A DNA stretch of 64,000 nt from DASWTL01 sp036402155 (GTDB lineage: Bacteria > Bacteroidota > Bacteroidia > Sphingobacteriales > Sphingobacteriaceae), in contig DASWTL010000221.1 of NCBI GenBank assembly GCA_036402155.1, positions 1 to 64,000 on the forward strand, in the 5' to 3' direction. This document shows, piece by piece, positions 42,867 through 51,859 of this stretch. The notes below the pieces were generated by a model that made no database searches, had not been told where the DNA came from, and saw only the letters and a list, made by a program, of their open reading frames with translations. The first letter of the stretch is position 1, and each line of letters begins with the position of its first letter. Made by a program: the position numbers and the translations under genes.

Positions 42867-45800
42867 TATGATCGTGGACTCACCCCGGATTAAGGCCAGG
42901 AAAGGTGAGCGGATATTTTTAGTAATGATCACGATTGTTTTAGGACTACTGTTTCTAAGACTTTTTTATGTTTTACAGCGTGATTTTGAAGATGTTAACC
43001 AACGGCTTCGTGCAGGTACAATGATCAACCTGAATGATTCAAATCCGGGTAAGCGCATAAGAACATTATTGGAAAAAGGTTACTATTTTGAAGATCAAAA
43101 AGACATTGACCTTATTGAGGCGGTTGTTACAGATCGACTTAACCCTGAAGATAATGATTTTGACAATATCGGTGAGCTGAATAAGCAAAAATACAATGTT
43201 ATTGCAGACGATGCTTTTATGCAGGGAGGAAGCTCATTCAAAAACCGGGTAGCTACCTCGCGGTCTGTTCTGGGGTATACGGGAGATGACTCCACACGAT
43301 TTTCGCAGGAAAGAAGAAGCCCGCCTACTTTGCCCGCAACGGTAAATGCAAATATGGGTAAGTATTCTATTTCAGGAAAGATTATTAACAAAGAAAAGGA
43401 TCCCGTTTCGGGTGTTTTGGTAAAACTTGAAATGATTTTGCCTCAGGATAGCGTTTACAGTGATCAGGTACAGGAAGTAGCCAGGGAGATCATTGAAAAA
43501 GGTGCCGGTCTGAAGAAATCATTCGTGCTGGATTCAACCGGTAAGCGACAACTACAATCTTTAACCGCATATACCCGAACAAATAGTGACGGGAAGTATT
43601 CATTTTTAAACCTTCCGGATGATAAAGCCTTTGAAGTGTTGCCTTTACAGCCCGGATATCAGTTTGGCGCTTCAAAAGGGGTGCAGGAGTTGGATAACAA
43701 TGCAGAGTTTACATTTATGCAATCACCGCATACGATCCGGTTACTATCTGGCAGGGATTTTAATATTTTAAAAAGAGAGCGTTCGATTATTGTTCGAACA
43801 CCGGCTGAATTTAACCGCTGGTACTGGATTATTGCCGGCAGTTTCATTGCAGGATTCCTACTGGTGCATCTTTTACTTACGTACAGGTTTCCCGAAGCTG
43901 ACCAGTTAATTATTCCTGTATTAATGCTTCTAACCGGACTATCATTGATTACATTGTTAAGCCTCCAGGATCCACTGAGAGATCGTTTCCTTGCAAAGGA
44001 TACCCTGTTCTATTTCTTTATGGGACTACTGGGAATCTGTGTCATGATGTTCTTTAATATGCGACGGTTCACAGTTGATTCAGCATTGTACCGGATGTTT
44101 TTTTTAAGAGGAAACCGTAAAGCTGCAAATGGCTGGCCATGGGCTATTGTGGCTATCGGTCTTTTAATATTAACCATCATATTCGGAACCGGTCCTGAAG
44201 GAAGCGGTGTAAAAGTTAACCTGTTTGGATTTCAGCCAAGTGAGATTGTCAAGTTTTGCATTATTCTTTTTCTGGCAGGTTTTTTTGCCGCCAATGAAAA
44301 GTTTATCAGCGAATATTTGAGCTGGCGAAAAAGATGGGCTTTCTTCTCCTTTGCGCTGGTGGCAATAGTTATTTCTATACTTCTTTTCCTTATTCTGGGA
44401 GACCTGGGGCCTGCAATGGTAGTTTGTTTCACATTTATTGTTCTTTTTTCATTTTCGCGCGGCGATTTTATGTTCATGATCGGCTCGGTGGTTTTATATG
44501 TTCTGGCGGCATGGACAATTAATAGCATATGGCTAGCAACGGCAATAACAGCTGTTGTACTAACTCTTGCAATGGTTTTCCAGCGAAAGCAGATCAGTGA
44601 ATCCGCAATTATGACCTTGTTGCTTATTGCAGGATTTTTATTGATTGATCAGATACCTTTTTTGAGCAACCTCTTCCCCGGCCCAATGCAACGTTTAGTA
44701 GAGCGTAAGGCTATATGGGAAGATGCCTGGAATAATGAAGTATTTGGCGGTGACCATGTAGCAAACGGAATCTGGGCTATGTCAAGCGGCGGTATAACAG
44801 GTCAGGGCGTTGGTGAGGGATTTTCAAAAACTATTCCGGAGGCTCATACCGATATGATTTTGCCTGCCATAGGTGAGGAATTTGGATGGACAGGCATTGT
44901 ATGTATTTTTATCCTGTTCCTGATCTATCTTCACCGGTCCATAATTGTTGGTAGAAAAACCGGAGCTCCGTTTCTGTTTTATTTATGTACAGGTATCGGA
45001 GTCAGCACATTTGTGCAATTTTTACTAATTGCCGGAGGTTCTACCGGTGCTTTACCGCTGTCGGGTGTCTCACTGCCATTGGTAAGCTATGGCGGATCTT
45101 CGCTTGTAGCTAACTTATTTGCCGCTGGATTCTTATTATCTGCATCTGGTGTTAAAGGTACAGCTATACAGATGACCTATATCACCAAGCAGCAGGATAG
45201 AAACCTGGTTCCGGCCCTTGTAGCAGCCTGTATAGGCATCTTTTTGCTTACGGTCAATGTTTCCCGATACCTTTTTAATAATAAAAAATGGGTGGTTCAG
45301 CCTTCACTGGTTGCCGATAGAAGTGGTTTAAGGATGTTTAGTTATAACCCCCGGATTGCCATTTTAATGAACAGGCTTCAGGCTGGATCTATTTATGACC
45401 GTGATGGCCGTATACTGGCAACAAGTAAACCGGAACTGATTAAGAAACAGCAAAGAATCTTAAATGTAGCCGGAGTTCAGAATTATAATCTGGATTCAGC
45501 TATGCATAAACGCTCAGAGCGTTACTATCCTTTTGCTGAACAGATGTTTTTCTGGACAGGTGACGCAAACACAGGTGTGTTCAGAGGGGGTACAAATGGT
45601 TATTTTGCTGAATATGAACATGCTGCAGAACTTCGCGGTTTTCAAACTCCGGTAGTTAATTATAATGTAATAGCACATCGCTTCCGTGAAGATCGTTTCC
45701 TGCCACGGGGTGTAAAGGAAATGAATATTACCAAAAGAGATTATTCCGCTCTGGCACCGTTGTTATTGGCTGGTATAAACAGTAAGGAAGTTGAAGAATT

Positions 45801-47040
45801 CAAAAAAAGAAACCGCGACATAAAACTTACTATGGATGCTCAGTTACAAACCAGCATCCAGAAGTCGATGGCCATGGATGACTCTCTGAAAGATAACCGG
45901 GTTTCTGTAGTAATTATGGAGAGTTCTACCGGAGATGTGCTCAGTTCAGCTTCCTATCCATTGCCGCCAATTAAAAATTGGGAGCAGTTGACAATGAGTA
46001 CTCAGGAACAAAATAAACTATCGCAGTGGGTAACAACAGTTGATCTTGGATTTACTTATGCTACACAGCCCGGATCTACTGCCAAAGTAGCAACCTCCCT
46101 TGCAGCATTAAATAAGATGGGCTTGACTGCAGTAAGTAAAAAGTATACGGTCAGCTCATTTGAACGCATCCGAACAAAAGGCATTGAACCGGATGAAACC
46201 GGCGTAATAAATCTTGAACGGGCATTGGTAAAATCTAATAACGTTTATTTTATCAAACTGGCCAATGAAGAAAAACTGGAGGAAGAGATGGTTAACGTGT
46301 ATTTAAAAACAGGAATGTTTTTACGTGGCGTAGGGGGGTATTATTTTGAAAAGCAGAACAGTAATGATCAGCAGGAAAATAAGTGGCGTGAGTTATGGCG
46401 TAAAACCGAATTTGTCACAAAGCCTGCGTATGATCCGAACAGAATACGCCGTACCCGGGCAAAAGGTATCTCTGGAATGGCGTGGGGGCAGGGCGAATTG
46501 ATTGCTACCCCTGCAGCTGTTGCAAGGCTTGCAGCCGGTGTAGCCAATAGAGGCTTGTTAATACCTAACCGGTATGTGTTGCAGGTTAGCAATACAGCAT
46601 TTCCTGTGAAAACCGGGATACCCTTGGTAAATGATCCGAAGTATGCAGAGATATTAACGGATTTTATGATCAAGCAGAGCGCGCCGAAAGTAGCAACTCT
46701 GGGAATATCGGTAGCGGGAAAAACCGGTACACCGGAACGCATCTGGAAAAAAGAGCGGATCAATGACGGATGGTATGTTTTCTTTGCTCCTAAAGCAACA
46801 GGTCAAGGGCATATTGTGGTTTGTATCAGGGTCGAATCAACCAAGGGGTCTAGTGATGCAGTTAAAGTGGCCGGACAGCATGTGGTGCCATTCTTGTTGC
46901 AAAAGCGATATATAAAAGGTTTTGTGAACATAGTCCCTCAACAGCAGAATTTGCCGACAGTACGTGATACTTTGCAAAACACTGCACCCATAAATACTGT
47001 TCCGGATAGTAATAACAATATTGAGCAAGAAGTTAATTAA
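42859..47040 (+). CDS. SEDS glycan polymerase fused to a class B penicillin-binding transpeptidase
   Basis: 1393 residues in one frame. TM about 18-40; a beta-rich carboxypeptidase-regulatory-like domain about 165-290 (SISGKIINKEKDPVSGVLVK, TNSDGKYSFLNLP); then a RodA/FtsW-type membrane domain from about 324 to 815 with SSGGITGQGVGEG and PEAHTDMILPAIGEEFG (Asp665, the essential SEDS acid). One further TM precedes the PBP part, whose motifs are S1073-T-A-K, S1126-N-N and K1288-T-G. Both active sites look intact, so the protein should polymerise and cross-link peptidoglycan. RodA and PBP2 are normally separate proteins. Confidence 0.93.
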   Translation: MNNMIVDSPRIKARKGERIFLVMITIVLGLLFLRLFYVLQRDFEDVNQRLRAGTMINLNDSNPGKRIRTLLEKGYYFEDQKDIDLIEAVVTDRLNPEDNDFDNIGELNKQKYNVIADDAFMQGGSSFKNRVATSRSVLGYTGDDSTRFSQERRSPPTLPATVNANMGKYSISGKIINKEKDPVSGVLVKLEMILPQDSVYSDQVQEVAREIIEKGAGLKKSFVLDSTGKRQLQSLTAYTRTNSDGKYSFLNLPDDKAFEVLPLQPGYQFGASKGVQELDNNAEFTFMQSPHTIRLLSGRDFNILKRERSIIVRTPAEFNRWYWIIAGSFIAGFLLVHLLLTYRFPEADQLIIPVLMLLTGLSLITLLSLQDPLRDRFLAKDTLFYFFMGLLGICVMMFFNMRRFTVDSALYRMFFLRGNRKAANGWPWAIVAIGLLILTIIFGTGPEGSGVKVNLFGFQPSEIVKFCIILFLAGFFAANEKFISEYLSWRKRWAFFSFALVAIVISILLFLILGDLGPAMVVCFTFIVLFSFSRGDFMFMIGSVVLYVLAAWTINSIWLATAITAVVLTLAMVFQRKQISESAIMTLLLIAGFLLIDQIPFLSNLFPGPMQRLVERKAIWEDAWNNEVFGGDHVANGIWAMSSGGITGQGVGEGFSKTIPEAHTDMILPAIGEEFGWTGIVCIFILFLIYLHRSIIVGRKTGAPFLFYLCTGIGVSTFVQFLLIAGGSTGALPLSGVSLPLVSYGGSSLVANLFAAGFLLSASGVKGTAIQMTYITKQQDRNLVPALVAACIGIFLLTVNVSRYLFNNKKWVVQPSLVADRSGLRMFSYNPRIAILMNRLQAGSIYDRDGRILATSKPELIKKQQRILNVAGVQNYNLDSAMHKRSERYYPFAEQMFFWTGDANTGVFRGGTNGYFAEYEHAAELRGFQTPVVNYNVIAHRFREDRFLPRGVKEMNITKRDYSALAPLLLAGINSKEVEEFKKRNRDIKLTMDAQLQTSIQKSMAMDDSLKDNRVSVVIMESSTGDVLSSASYPLPPIKNWEQLTMSTQEQNKLSQWVTTVDLGFTYATQPGSTAKVATSLAALNKMGLTAVSKKYTVSSFERIRTKGIEPDETGVINLERALVKSNNVYFIKLANEEKLEEEMVNVYLKTGMFLRGVGGYYFEKQNSNDQQENKWRELWRKTEFVTKPAYDPNRIRRTRAKGISGMAWGQGELIATPAAVARLAAGVANRGLLIPNRYVLQVSNTAFPVKTGIPLVNDPKYAEILTDFMIKQSAPKVATLGISVAGKTGTPERIWKKERINDGWYVFFAPKATGQGHIVVCIRVESTKGSSDAVKVAGQHVVPFLLQKRYIKGFVNIVPQQQNLPTVRDTLQNTAPINTVPDSNNNIEQEVN

Positions 47041-47048
47041 TTGAAAAT

Positions 47049-47837
47049 ATGTTTGATCTATTTAAAAGTGATGAAGAAAATCGCCCGCAGGATGTAAAAG
47101 CGTTACGCGATGCCCTTCTCCGTTCTATAAAAGATGAGCTGCAAAAGGTGGAAGGCGGTGAAGGCAGACATATCAAGGGTCTTTATTTGTTTATCGCGTG
47201 CCCTGATGATGAGAAACATATTTATGAATCTGCCGTTTATATTGAAGAGCCGGACCTGTTTAAGAGTGAGGTGCAAAAGATTGCAGATGATTATGCAATT
47301 GATTTGCCGGAAGGATGGACAATGGAATCATCCTTTACAGATACCCTTCCTCCGGAGGCAAAAAAGATTTCAGACCTGGGTGCAGCATTGTTTATAAAAA
47401 CATTAAGGCATAGCATTGAAAAATCAGCCACAGCATATATCAGGGTATTAAGTGGCGAGGCTGAGAAAGAAGAGTACGTGATTACATCAGCCAGCGGAAG
47501 GATAAATATAGGAAGAGAGAAAAAAGCACAGGACGATGAGGGGTTTTTCAGATTGAATACCATTGCATTTCCAGGTGATAGTTCTAATGAATGCAATAAA
47601 TATATCAGCCGGCAGCACGCACATATTGAATGGAATAATGATACGGGCAATTTTGTGCTTTTTGCCGATGAGGGGGGTATTCCGCCCCGCAATAAAATTA
47701 AAGTAAGATCAGCTATTGATGAAAACCCGGTAAAATTAAACTCTATGCAAATCGGACATGTGTTACGGGAAGCCGACCAGATAATTCTTGGAGAATCTGC
47801 TGTTATTGAGTTTAGTTATATACCAATTGAGGCATAA
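47049..47837 (+). CDS. FHA-domain phosphothreonine-binding protein
   Basis: 262 residues, cytosolic. The N-terminal part (about 1-125) has the ordering of an FhaA-type N-domain (VKALRDALLRSIKDELQ, then YESAVYIEEPDLFKSEVQ). The C-terminal FHA domain (about 145-258) keeps the phosphothreonine-binding residues in RINIGREKK (Arg) and YISRQHAHIEW (Ser, Arg, His). It likely recognises proteins phosphorylated by the kinase encoded next, or a phosphorylated part of the SEDS-PBP fusion. Eight bases after the fusion gene; one base before the kinase ATG. Confidence 0.88.
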   Translation: MFDLFKSDEENRPQDVKALRDALLRSIKDELQKVEGGEGRHIKGLYLFIACPDDEKHIYESAVYIEEPDLFKSEVQKIADDYAIDLPEGWTMESSFTDTLPPEAKKISDLGAALFIKTLRHSIEKSATAYIRVLSGEAEKEEYVITSASGRINIGREKKAQDDEGFFRLNTIAFPGDSSNECNKYISRQHAHIEWNNDTGNFVLFADEGGIPPRNKIKVRSAIDENPVKLNSMQIGHVLREADQIILGESAVIEFSYIPIEA

Positions 47838-47838
47838 A

Positions 47839-49539
47839 ATGGGCAAAGTATTTACAATAACAGAAGGTTTAGAGAATATGGGCGCTATGCGAACCGGTGG
47901 GCAGGGTTCTGTTTACAAAGGGAAGCGTATTGGGGAGATAATAACTGCTGTAAAGCTATTACCCACACCCATACATACAGAGAGTAACGATGATAAAAAT
48001 TTCAGAGATTTTCAAAATGAGGTAGAGAAATTAAAAAAGGTAAATGAGGAACCCAACCCCAATGTGGTTAAGATTTTAAACTCAGGGATTACCGAAAGTG
48101 GAAGTTTTCCATTTATTGAAATGGAGTATATCGAAGGGCCAGATATGGAAGAACTCCTGAAGCCACCTCATGATCCTGTTTTTACAATTAATGATGTTAT
48201 TAAAGTTGCGCATCAGTTATCCAATGCATTGGCGCATTGTCATAAAGTAAATGTAAAGCATGGTGATATAAAAAGTAACAACGTCAAGTTTAATGTGAAT
48301 ACAGGTAATTACATTTTGCTTGATTTCGGGTTGGCTGTAATGTCTGATGAACAACGCCGTACCAGCTTAAGACATGCAGGCGCTATAGAGTTTATGGCTC
48401 CGGAACAGAATGAGGGTGTCATGCTCTTTCAGACTGATATCTACAGCTTTGGCGTGATTTTATATGAATTACTTGCCGGCCGTGTACCATTTCCATTATC
48501 AGATAATGGCGAAACAGCCCGAAATAATGTAATGGTCTCTCATATGGAGAGTCCTGTGCCTGATGTAATGGCTCTGCGCAGAGAAAATCTACCTAAAAAT
48601 TGGTCCGATGAAAAAAGGGAACGTGAAATGCAGGTTCCACAGTGGCTTCTCGCTATCATAGCTAAATGCCTCGAGAAAGATCCTAAAAACAGGTATGTGA
48701 ATGGTGTAGAACTGCATGAAGCTATTTTGCTGAGTAGTACCACCATGATTGGAAATGATGACAGTACAGGCAGTGCAGGTGTGCTTCAAAGCGAAAATGA
48801 GCGGATGCAGATGCTGGCATTGCAATATCAAGAGGCAGCTGCAGAAAAAGAACGCCAACTGGCATCACTCAAAGGAATTTTATCTCAAAAGGAAGCAGAG
48901 CTGGCTGCTCTTAAAGGTACAACGCGTGTTCCGACGTCTGAAAATGGATCGCGGGTTAAACTTTCTAAACCTGCATTTTTTGCTCTGCTATTTATTTTGG
49001 CCTGTCTTGCAGCCTTTTCCGGCTATTCATTACTGTCTAAAAATACGAGTGATACCACTATCCTGTCATCAGGATCAGATACTTCACAGGCTTCTACAGA
49101 CACGAATGATGTGAATAAAACTTCAAATGTCATATCCGAAACAGAAAATAAAGAAGATACCAGTTCCATTATTGATACATCCAACCGGGCTGAAAATGTT
49201 GATGGCGTTCCACAAGATCAAACTAACGAAGGCGAAGAGATAAATAGTAATGAACCAACGCAGGCAGAACAGAACGATACCATTGCTGATACTCCGCCCG
49301 AAGCTGCTCAACCACCGGTTACCAGGGCTAAGAAATACACTCTCGCCGTCTCAAAAGCATATTTTTATGATCAGCCGGAAGGAAGTTCACGCAGGAATAC
49401 GTTTCTGGTATTTTCAAATAATGCAGAGTTAACGGCACTCGAAGATAGAAACGGCTTCATTTATGTTGTATTTTTTAATACGCAGGGTGAAATAACAAAG
49501 GGCTGGCTTCGGAAAAGGGATCTCAGGAGGATTAATTGA
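47839..49539 (+). CDS. Transmembrane Ser/Thr protein kinase with coiled coil and SH3-like extracytoplasmic domain
   Basis: 566 residues from ATG 47839 (MGKVFTITEGLENMG); an opening at 47788 lies inside the FHA gene. Kinase domain about 1-300: glycine loop RTGGQGSVYKG, AVKLL (Lys39), catalytic loop HGDIKSNN (His141, Asp143, Asn148; Gly replaces the usual Arg of HRD), DFG (Asp162) and MAPEQ. A coiled coil (about 315-360) precedes one TM (about 377-396), an acidic Ser/Thr/Asn-rich linker and a C-terminal SH3b-like domain (AVSKAYFYDQPEG ... GWLRKRDL) that could sense cell-wall material. Confidence 0.9.
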   Translation: MGKVFTITEGLENMGAMRTGGQGSVYKGKRIGEIITAVKLLPTPIHTESNDDKNFRDFQNEVEKLKKVNEEPNPNVVKILNSGITESGSFPFIEMEYIEGPDMEELLKPPHDPVFTINDVIKVAHQLSNALAHCHKVNVKHGDIKSNNVKFNVNTGNYILLDFGLAVMSDEQRRTSLRHAGAIEFMAPEQNEGVMLFQTDIYSFGVILYELLAGRVPFPLSDNGETARNNVMVSHMESPVPDVMALRRENLPKNWSDEKREREMQVPQWLLAIIAKCLEKDPKNRYVNGVELHEAILLSSTTMIGNDDSTGSAGVLQSENERMQMLALQYQEAAAEKERQLASLKGILSQKEAELAALKGTTRVPTSENGSRVKLSKPAFFALLFILACLAAFSGYSLLSKNTSDTTILSSGSDTSQASTDTNDVNKTSNVISETENKEDTSSIIDTSNRAENVDGVPQDQTNEGEEINSNEPTQAEQNDTIADTPPEAAQPPVTRAKKYTLAVSKAYFYDQPEGSSRRNTFLVFSNNAELTALEDRNGFIYVVFFNTQGEITKGWLRKRDLRRIN

Positions 49540-49593
49540 GAAAAGCTAAAGTCATTAGCGCGTATTCTGTATCTTCTTAACTAAAATATATTA

Positions 49594-50550
49594 ATGAACT
49601 GGATAGACCTGATACTTATCGTTGTAATCCTTTTTTCTGTTTATTCAGGATGGAGAAAGGGTTTTATAAACGGAATGTTACAGCTTATCTCATGGGTTCT
49701 GACACTCATATTCAGTTTCTTGCTGTACAAGTACCTGGCAGATTTCCTGCAAAACAATATTAAATCATTGGGGATCTGGGCAACGCCACTAGCATTCCTT
49801 GCTATGGTTTTTATATTCAGAATGGTTTTTGATATTTTATTTACGCTGCTTACGCGAAATATATCATTGAATGTACATTTTAGCAGGGCTAACAAAGTAT
49901 TAGGAATTATTCCAGGTGCACTCGCAGGGTTTATTTATGCAGCGCTGTTTGCTACCATATTTATGCTTTTACCCTGGGTTAACAGATTTTTTGAAAGTAG
50001 CCGTGAAAGTATTGTGGCTACATTCTTAACCCGACAGGTTGATCGTCTGGAAACCAAATTGTCTCCGGTGCTTGATAAATCTGTAAGACAAACGCTTAAT
50101 AAGCTTACAGTTGAGCCGGGATCTTCGAAAACGATAGAATTAGACTTTACCGTTTCAGATCCTGCAATCAGAAGCGACCTGGAGCGGGAAATGCTGGTAC
50201 TTTTAAACAGAGAGCGAATAAAGGCAGGCTTAAAACCTTTTAAAGCAGACCCTGATCTGGTACCTGTTGCAAGGGCACATTCACTGGATATGTTTCAAAG
50301 AGGCTATTTTTCACATATTACTCCCGAAGGAAAAGCACCTTCAGACCGGATAAGAGCTGCCAAAGTACCTTTTATAACTGCTGGTGAAAATCTGGCACTT
50401 GCACAAACGCTGGGGATAGCTCATAACGGACTGATGAATTCGCCGGGACATCGCGCAAACATTCTGCACCCCGCATTCAGGCGCGTAGGCATTGGTATTC
50501 TGGACGGAGGACCTTACGGAATAATGGTAACCCAGAATTTTCGAAACTGA
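49594..50550 (+). CDS. CvpA-family membrane protein fused to a CAP/SCP domain
   Basis: 318 residues. The N-terminal CvpA/colicin V production domain has four TM helices (about 3-120; MNWIDLILIVVILFSVYSGWRKG is typical). A linker (about 125-195) leads to a C-terminal CAP/SCP-like domain (LLNRERIKAGLKPFKADPDLVPVARAHS, YFSHITPEGKAPSDRI, GENLA, MNSPGHRANILHPAFRRVGIG), predicted outside the membrane. CAP domains occur in secreted proteins linked to cell walls. It follows the kinase by 54 bases on the same strand; operon membership is likely but not proven. Confidence 0.88.
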   Translation: MNWIDLILIVVILFSVYSGWRKGFINGMLQLISWVLTLIFSFLLYKYLADFLQNNIKSLGIWATPLAFLAMVFIFRMVFDILFTLLTRNISLNVHFSRANKVLGIIPGALAGFIYAALFATIFMLLPWVNRFFESSRESIVATFLTRQVDRLETKLSPVLDKSVRQTLNKLTVEPGSSKTIELDFTVSDPAIRSDLEREMLVLLNRERIKAGLKPFKADPDLVPVARAHSLDMFQRGYFSHITPEGKAPSDRIRAAKVPFITAGENLALAQTLGIAHNGLMNSPGHRANILHPAFRRVGIGILDGGPYGIMVTQNFRN

Positions 50551-51276
50551 TTACGAAAGAACTTCTTCAAGAACCTGGTGAGATTTTATTTGTCCGAAAT
50601 CTTCAATATGCATCTGGTAATAATTGATGATCTTATTTAGTAATACGCGTCTTTCTGCTGCCGGAATATGAATACTATCTAAATCTTCAAAGTTGGCGCT
50701 TAACAGTGTTGCCCAAAAGCGGGTAAAAGGAGGCAATAAAATCGCCTGATGCGATGGAGAATGGGTGACAAACATTCCGTTCTTCAGATCAAAATAATCT
50801 GCAGTGTTCTCTAATGTTCTGTCGGGGTAAAATCCAAGAAATTTGGTTAACCGAAGTAAAAAGTAAAGGTGGAAATTGGCAAGGCCATGCTCCATACGAT
50901 CCAGTAGTTCTATACTTTTAAATAAAAATTCAAACAGAATTTCATCCGCTGTTTGCTGGCGGATAGCTTTATACAAAACTTCATTCAAAAAGATAGCTAT
51001 TGAGCTTTTCCTTACATCATATGGGATGCTTTGTAAAACAGGCAGTTGCCGCAGATCTGAAACCCTTTGTAAGCTTCCTGAAGGTTTATGATAAACAATC
51101 ATATCCAACAGGTGTAATGGTTGCAGCATATTGCTTTTAATCTTAGATTTAGCCTTTTTTACTCCATTTATGAGGTATGATTGAATGCCAAATTTTTCTG
51201 TAAAGACCTGAACAATAACACTTGTTTCAGAGTAGTCGGTAGTCTTAAATACGATCCCTCTGGTTTTATGCAGCAT
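50551..51276 (-). CDS. recO: DNA repair protein RecO
   Basis: 241 residues. The N-terminal OB-fold (MLHKTRGIVFKTTDYSETSVIVQVFTEKFG) followed by a helical C-terminal domain is characteristic of RecO, which loads RecA in the RecF pathway of recombinational repair. The zinc-binding cysteines of some RecO proteins are absent. Starts 2 bases after the dgkA stop, so the two form an operon. Convergent with the CvpA-CAP gene, the stops being 1 base apart. Confidence 0.92.
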   Translation of the reverse strand: MLHKTRGIVFKTTDYSETSVIVQVFTEKFGIQSYLINGVKKAKSKIKSNMLQPLHLLDMIVYHKPSGSLQRVSDLRQLPVLQSIPYDVRKSSIAIFLNEVLYKAIRQQTADEILFEFLFKSIELLDRMEHGLANFHLYFLLRLTKFLGFYPDRTLENTADYFDLKNGMFVTHSPSHQAILLPPFTRFWATLLSANFEDLDSIHIPAAERRVLLNKIINYYQMHIEDFGQIKSHQVLEEVLS

Positions 51277-51278
51277 GA

Positions 51279-51626
51279 TTAAATAATTTTGGGGATAAAA
51301 ATGAACAGGCTGACAATAACGGCGAAAAGCGCAGTAATTAAAACAGCAGCAGCAGAAATATCTTTAATAATCCCGGCCTTTGGATCATATCCGGGAGACA
51401 CCAGGTCAACCAGAATTTCAATCGCTGTGTTTAAAAGCTCAACTATCAGCACAAATAGAATAGCCGAGCAAATCCATAACCATTCTGTTTGACTAAGATT
51501 AAAGTATAAACCCAGGGCAATTGCTATAATTGCTGCAAATACATGGAATTTGAAGTTAATCTGCGTTGCGAAAGCATAGGTTAATCCATTCCATGCATAA
51601 GTAAATCCTTTTAAAAATTTCTTCAT
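51279..51626 (-). CDS. dgkA: Diacylglycerol kinase (DgkA-type lipid kinase)
   Basis: 115 residues, three TM helices plus an N-terminal amphipathic helix (FLKGFTYAWNGLTYAF). The catalytic motif ELLNTAIEILVDLVS is present. Small DgkA-family enzymes phosphorylate diacylglycerol or undecaprenol at the inner membrane; in non-proteobacteria undecaprenol kinase activity is a frequent alternative. First gene of dgkA-recO. Confidence 0.92.
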   Translation of the reverse strand: MKKFLKGFTYAWNGLTYAFATQINFKFHVFAAIIAIALGLYFNLSQTEWLWICSAILFVLIVELLNTAIEILVDLVSPGYDPKAGIIKDISAAAVLITALFAVIVSLFIFIPKII

Positions 51627-51819
51627 TTAATTATTTATCCAATACAAACAAGTCTGATTATTATGCTATTTTTATATATTCAGTACAACGAAAAGTAAGG
51701 TCTGTTCAGGGCATTAAATTTGTTGGCTTGAAGAGACCTGCCATGAAAAAATTTTTACCGGTTAGTTTGGAACGATTTGTAAAAGTCTCCTCAAATATCA
51801 CTCAAATTAAGAAAATTTG

Positions 51820-51827
51820 TAGCTTTG
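51820..51827 (+). promoter_or_regulatory. -7 promoter box for the MMPL transporter gene
   Basis: TAGCTTTG is an exact TAnnTTTG match 33 bases before ATG 51860. No clear -33 element. Confidence 0.45.
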
Positions 51828-51859
51828 CCGCGCGAACATTTTTTACACCTCGTTAGGCT

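Noticed and set aside
40387..50550. Type VI or type VII secretion-associated phospho-regulation locus
   Set aside because: FHA, PP2C and kinase genes also accompany secretion systems, but no tss, ess or ecc genes are present; the SEDS-PBP fusion points to wall synthesis.
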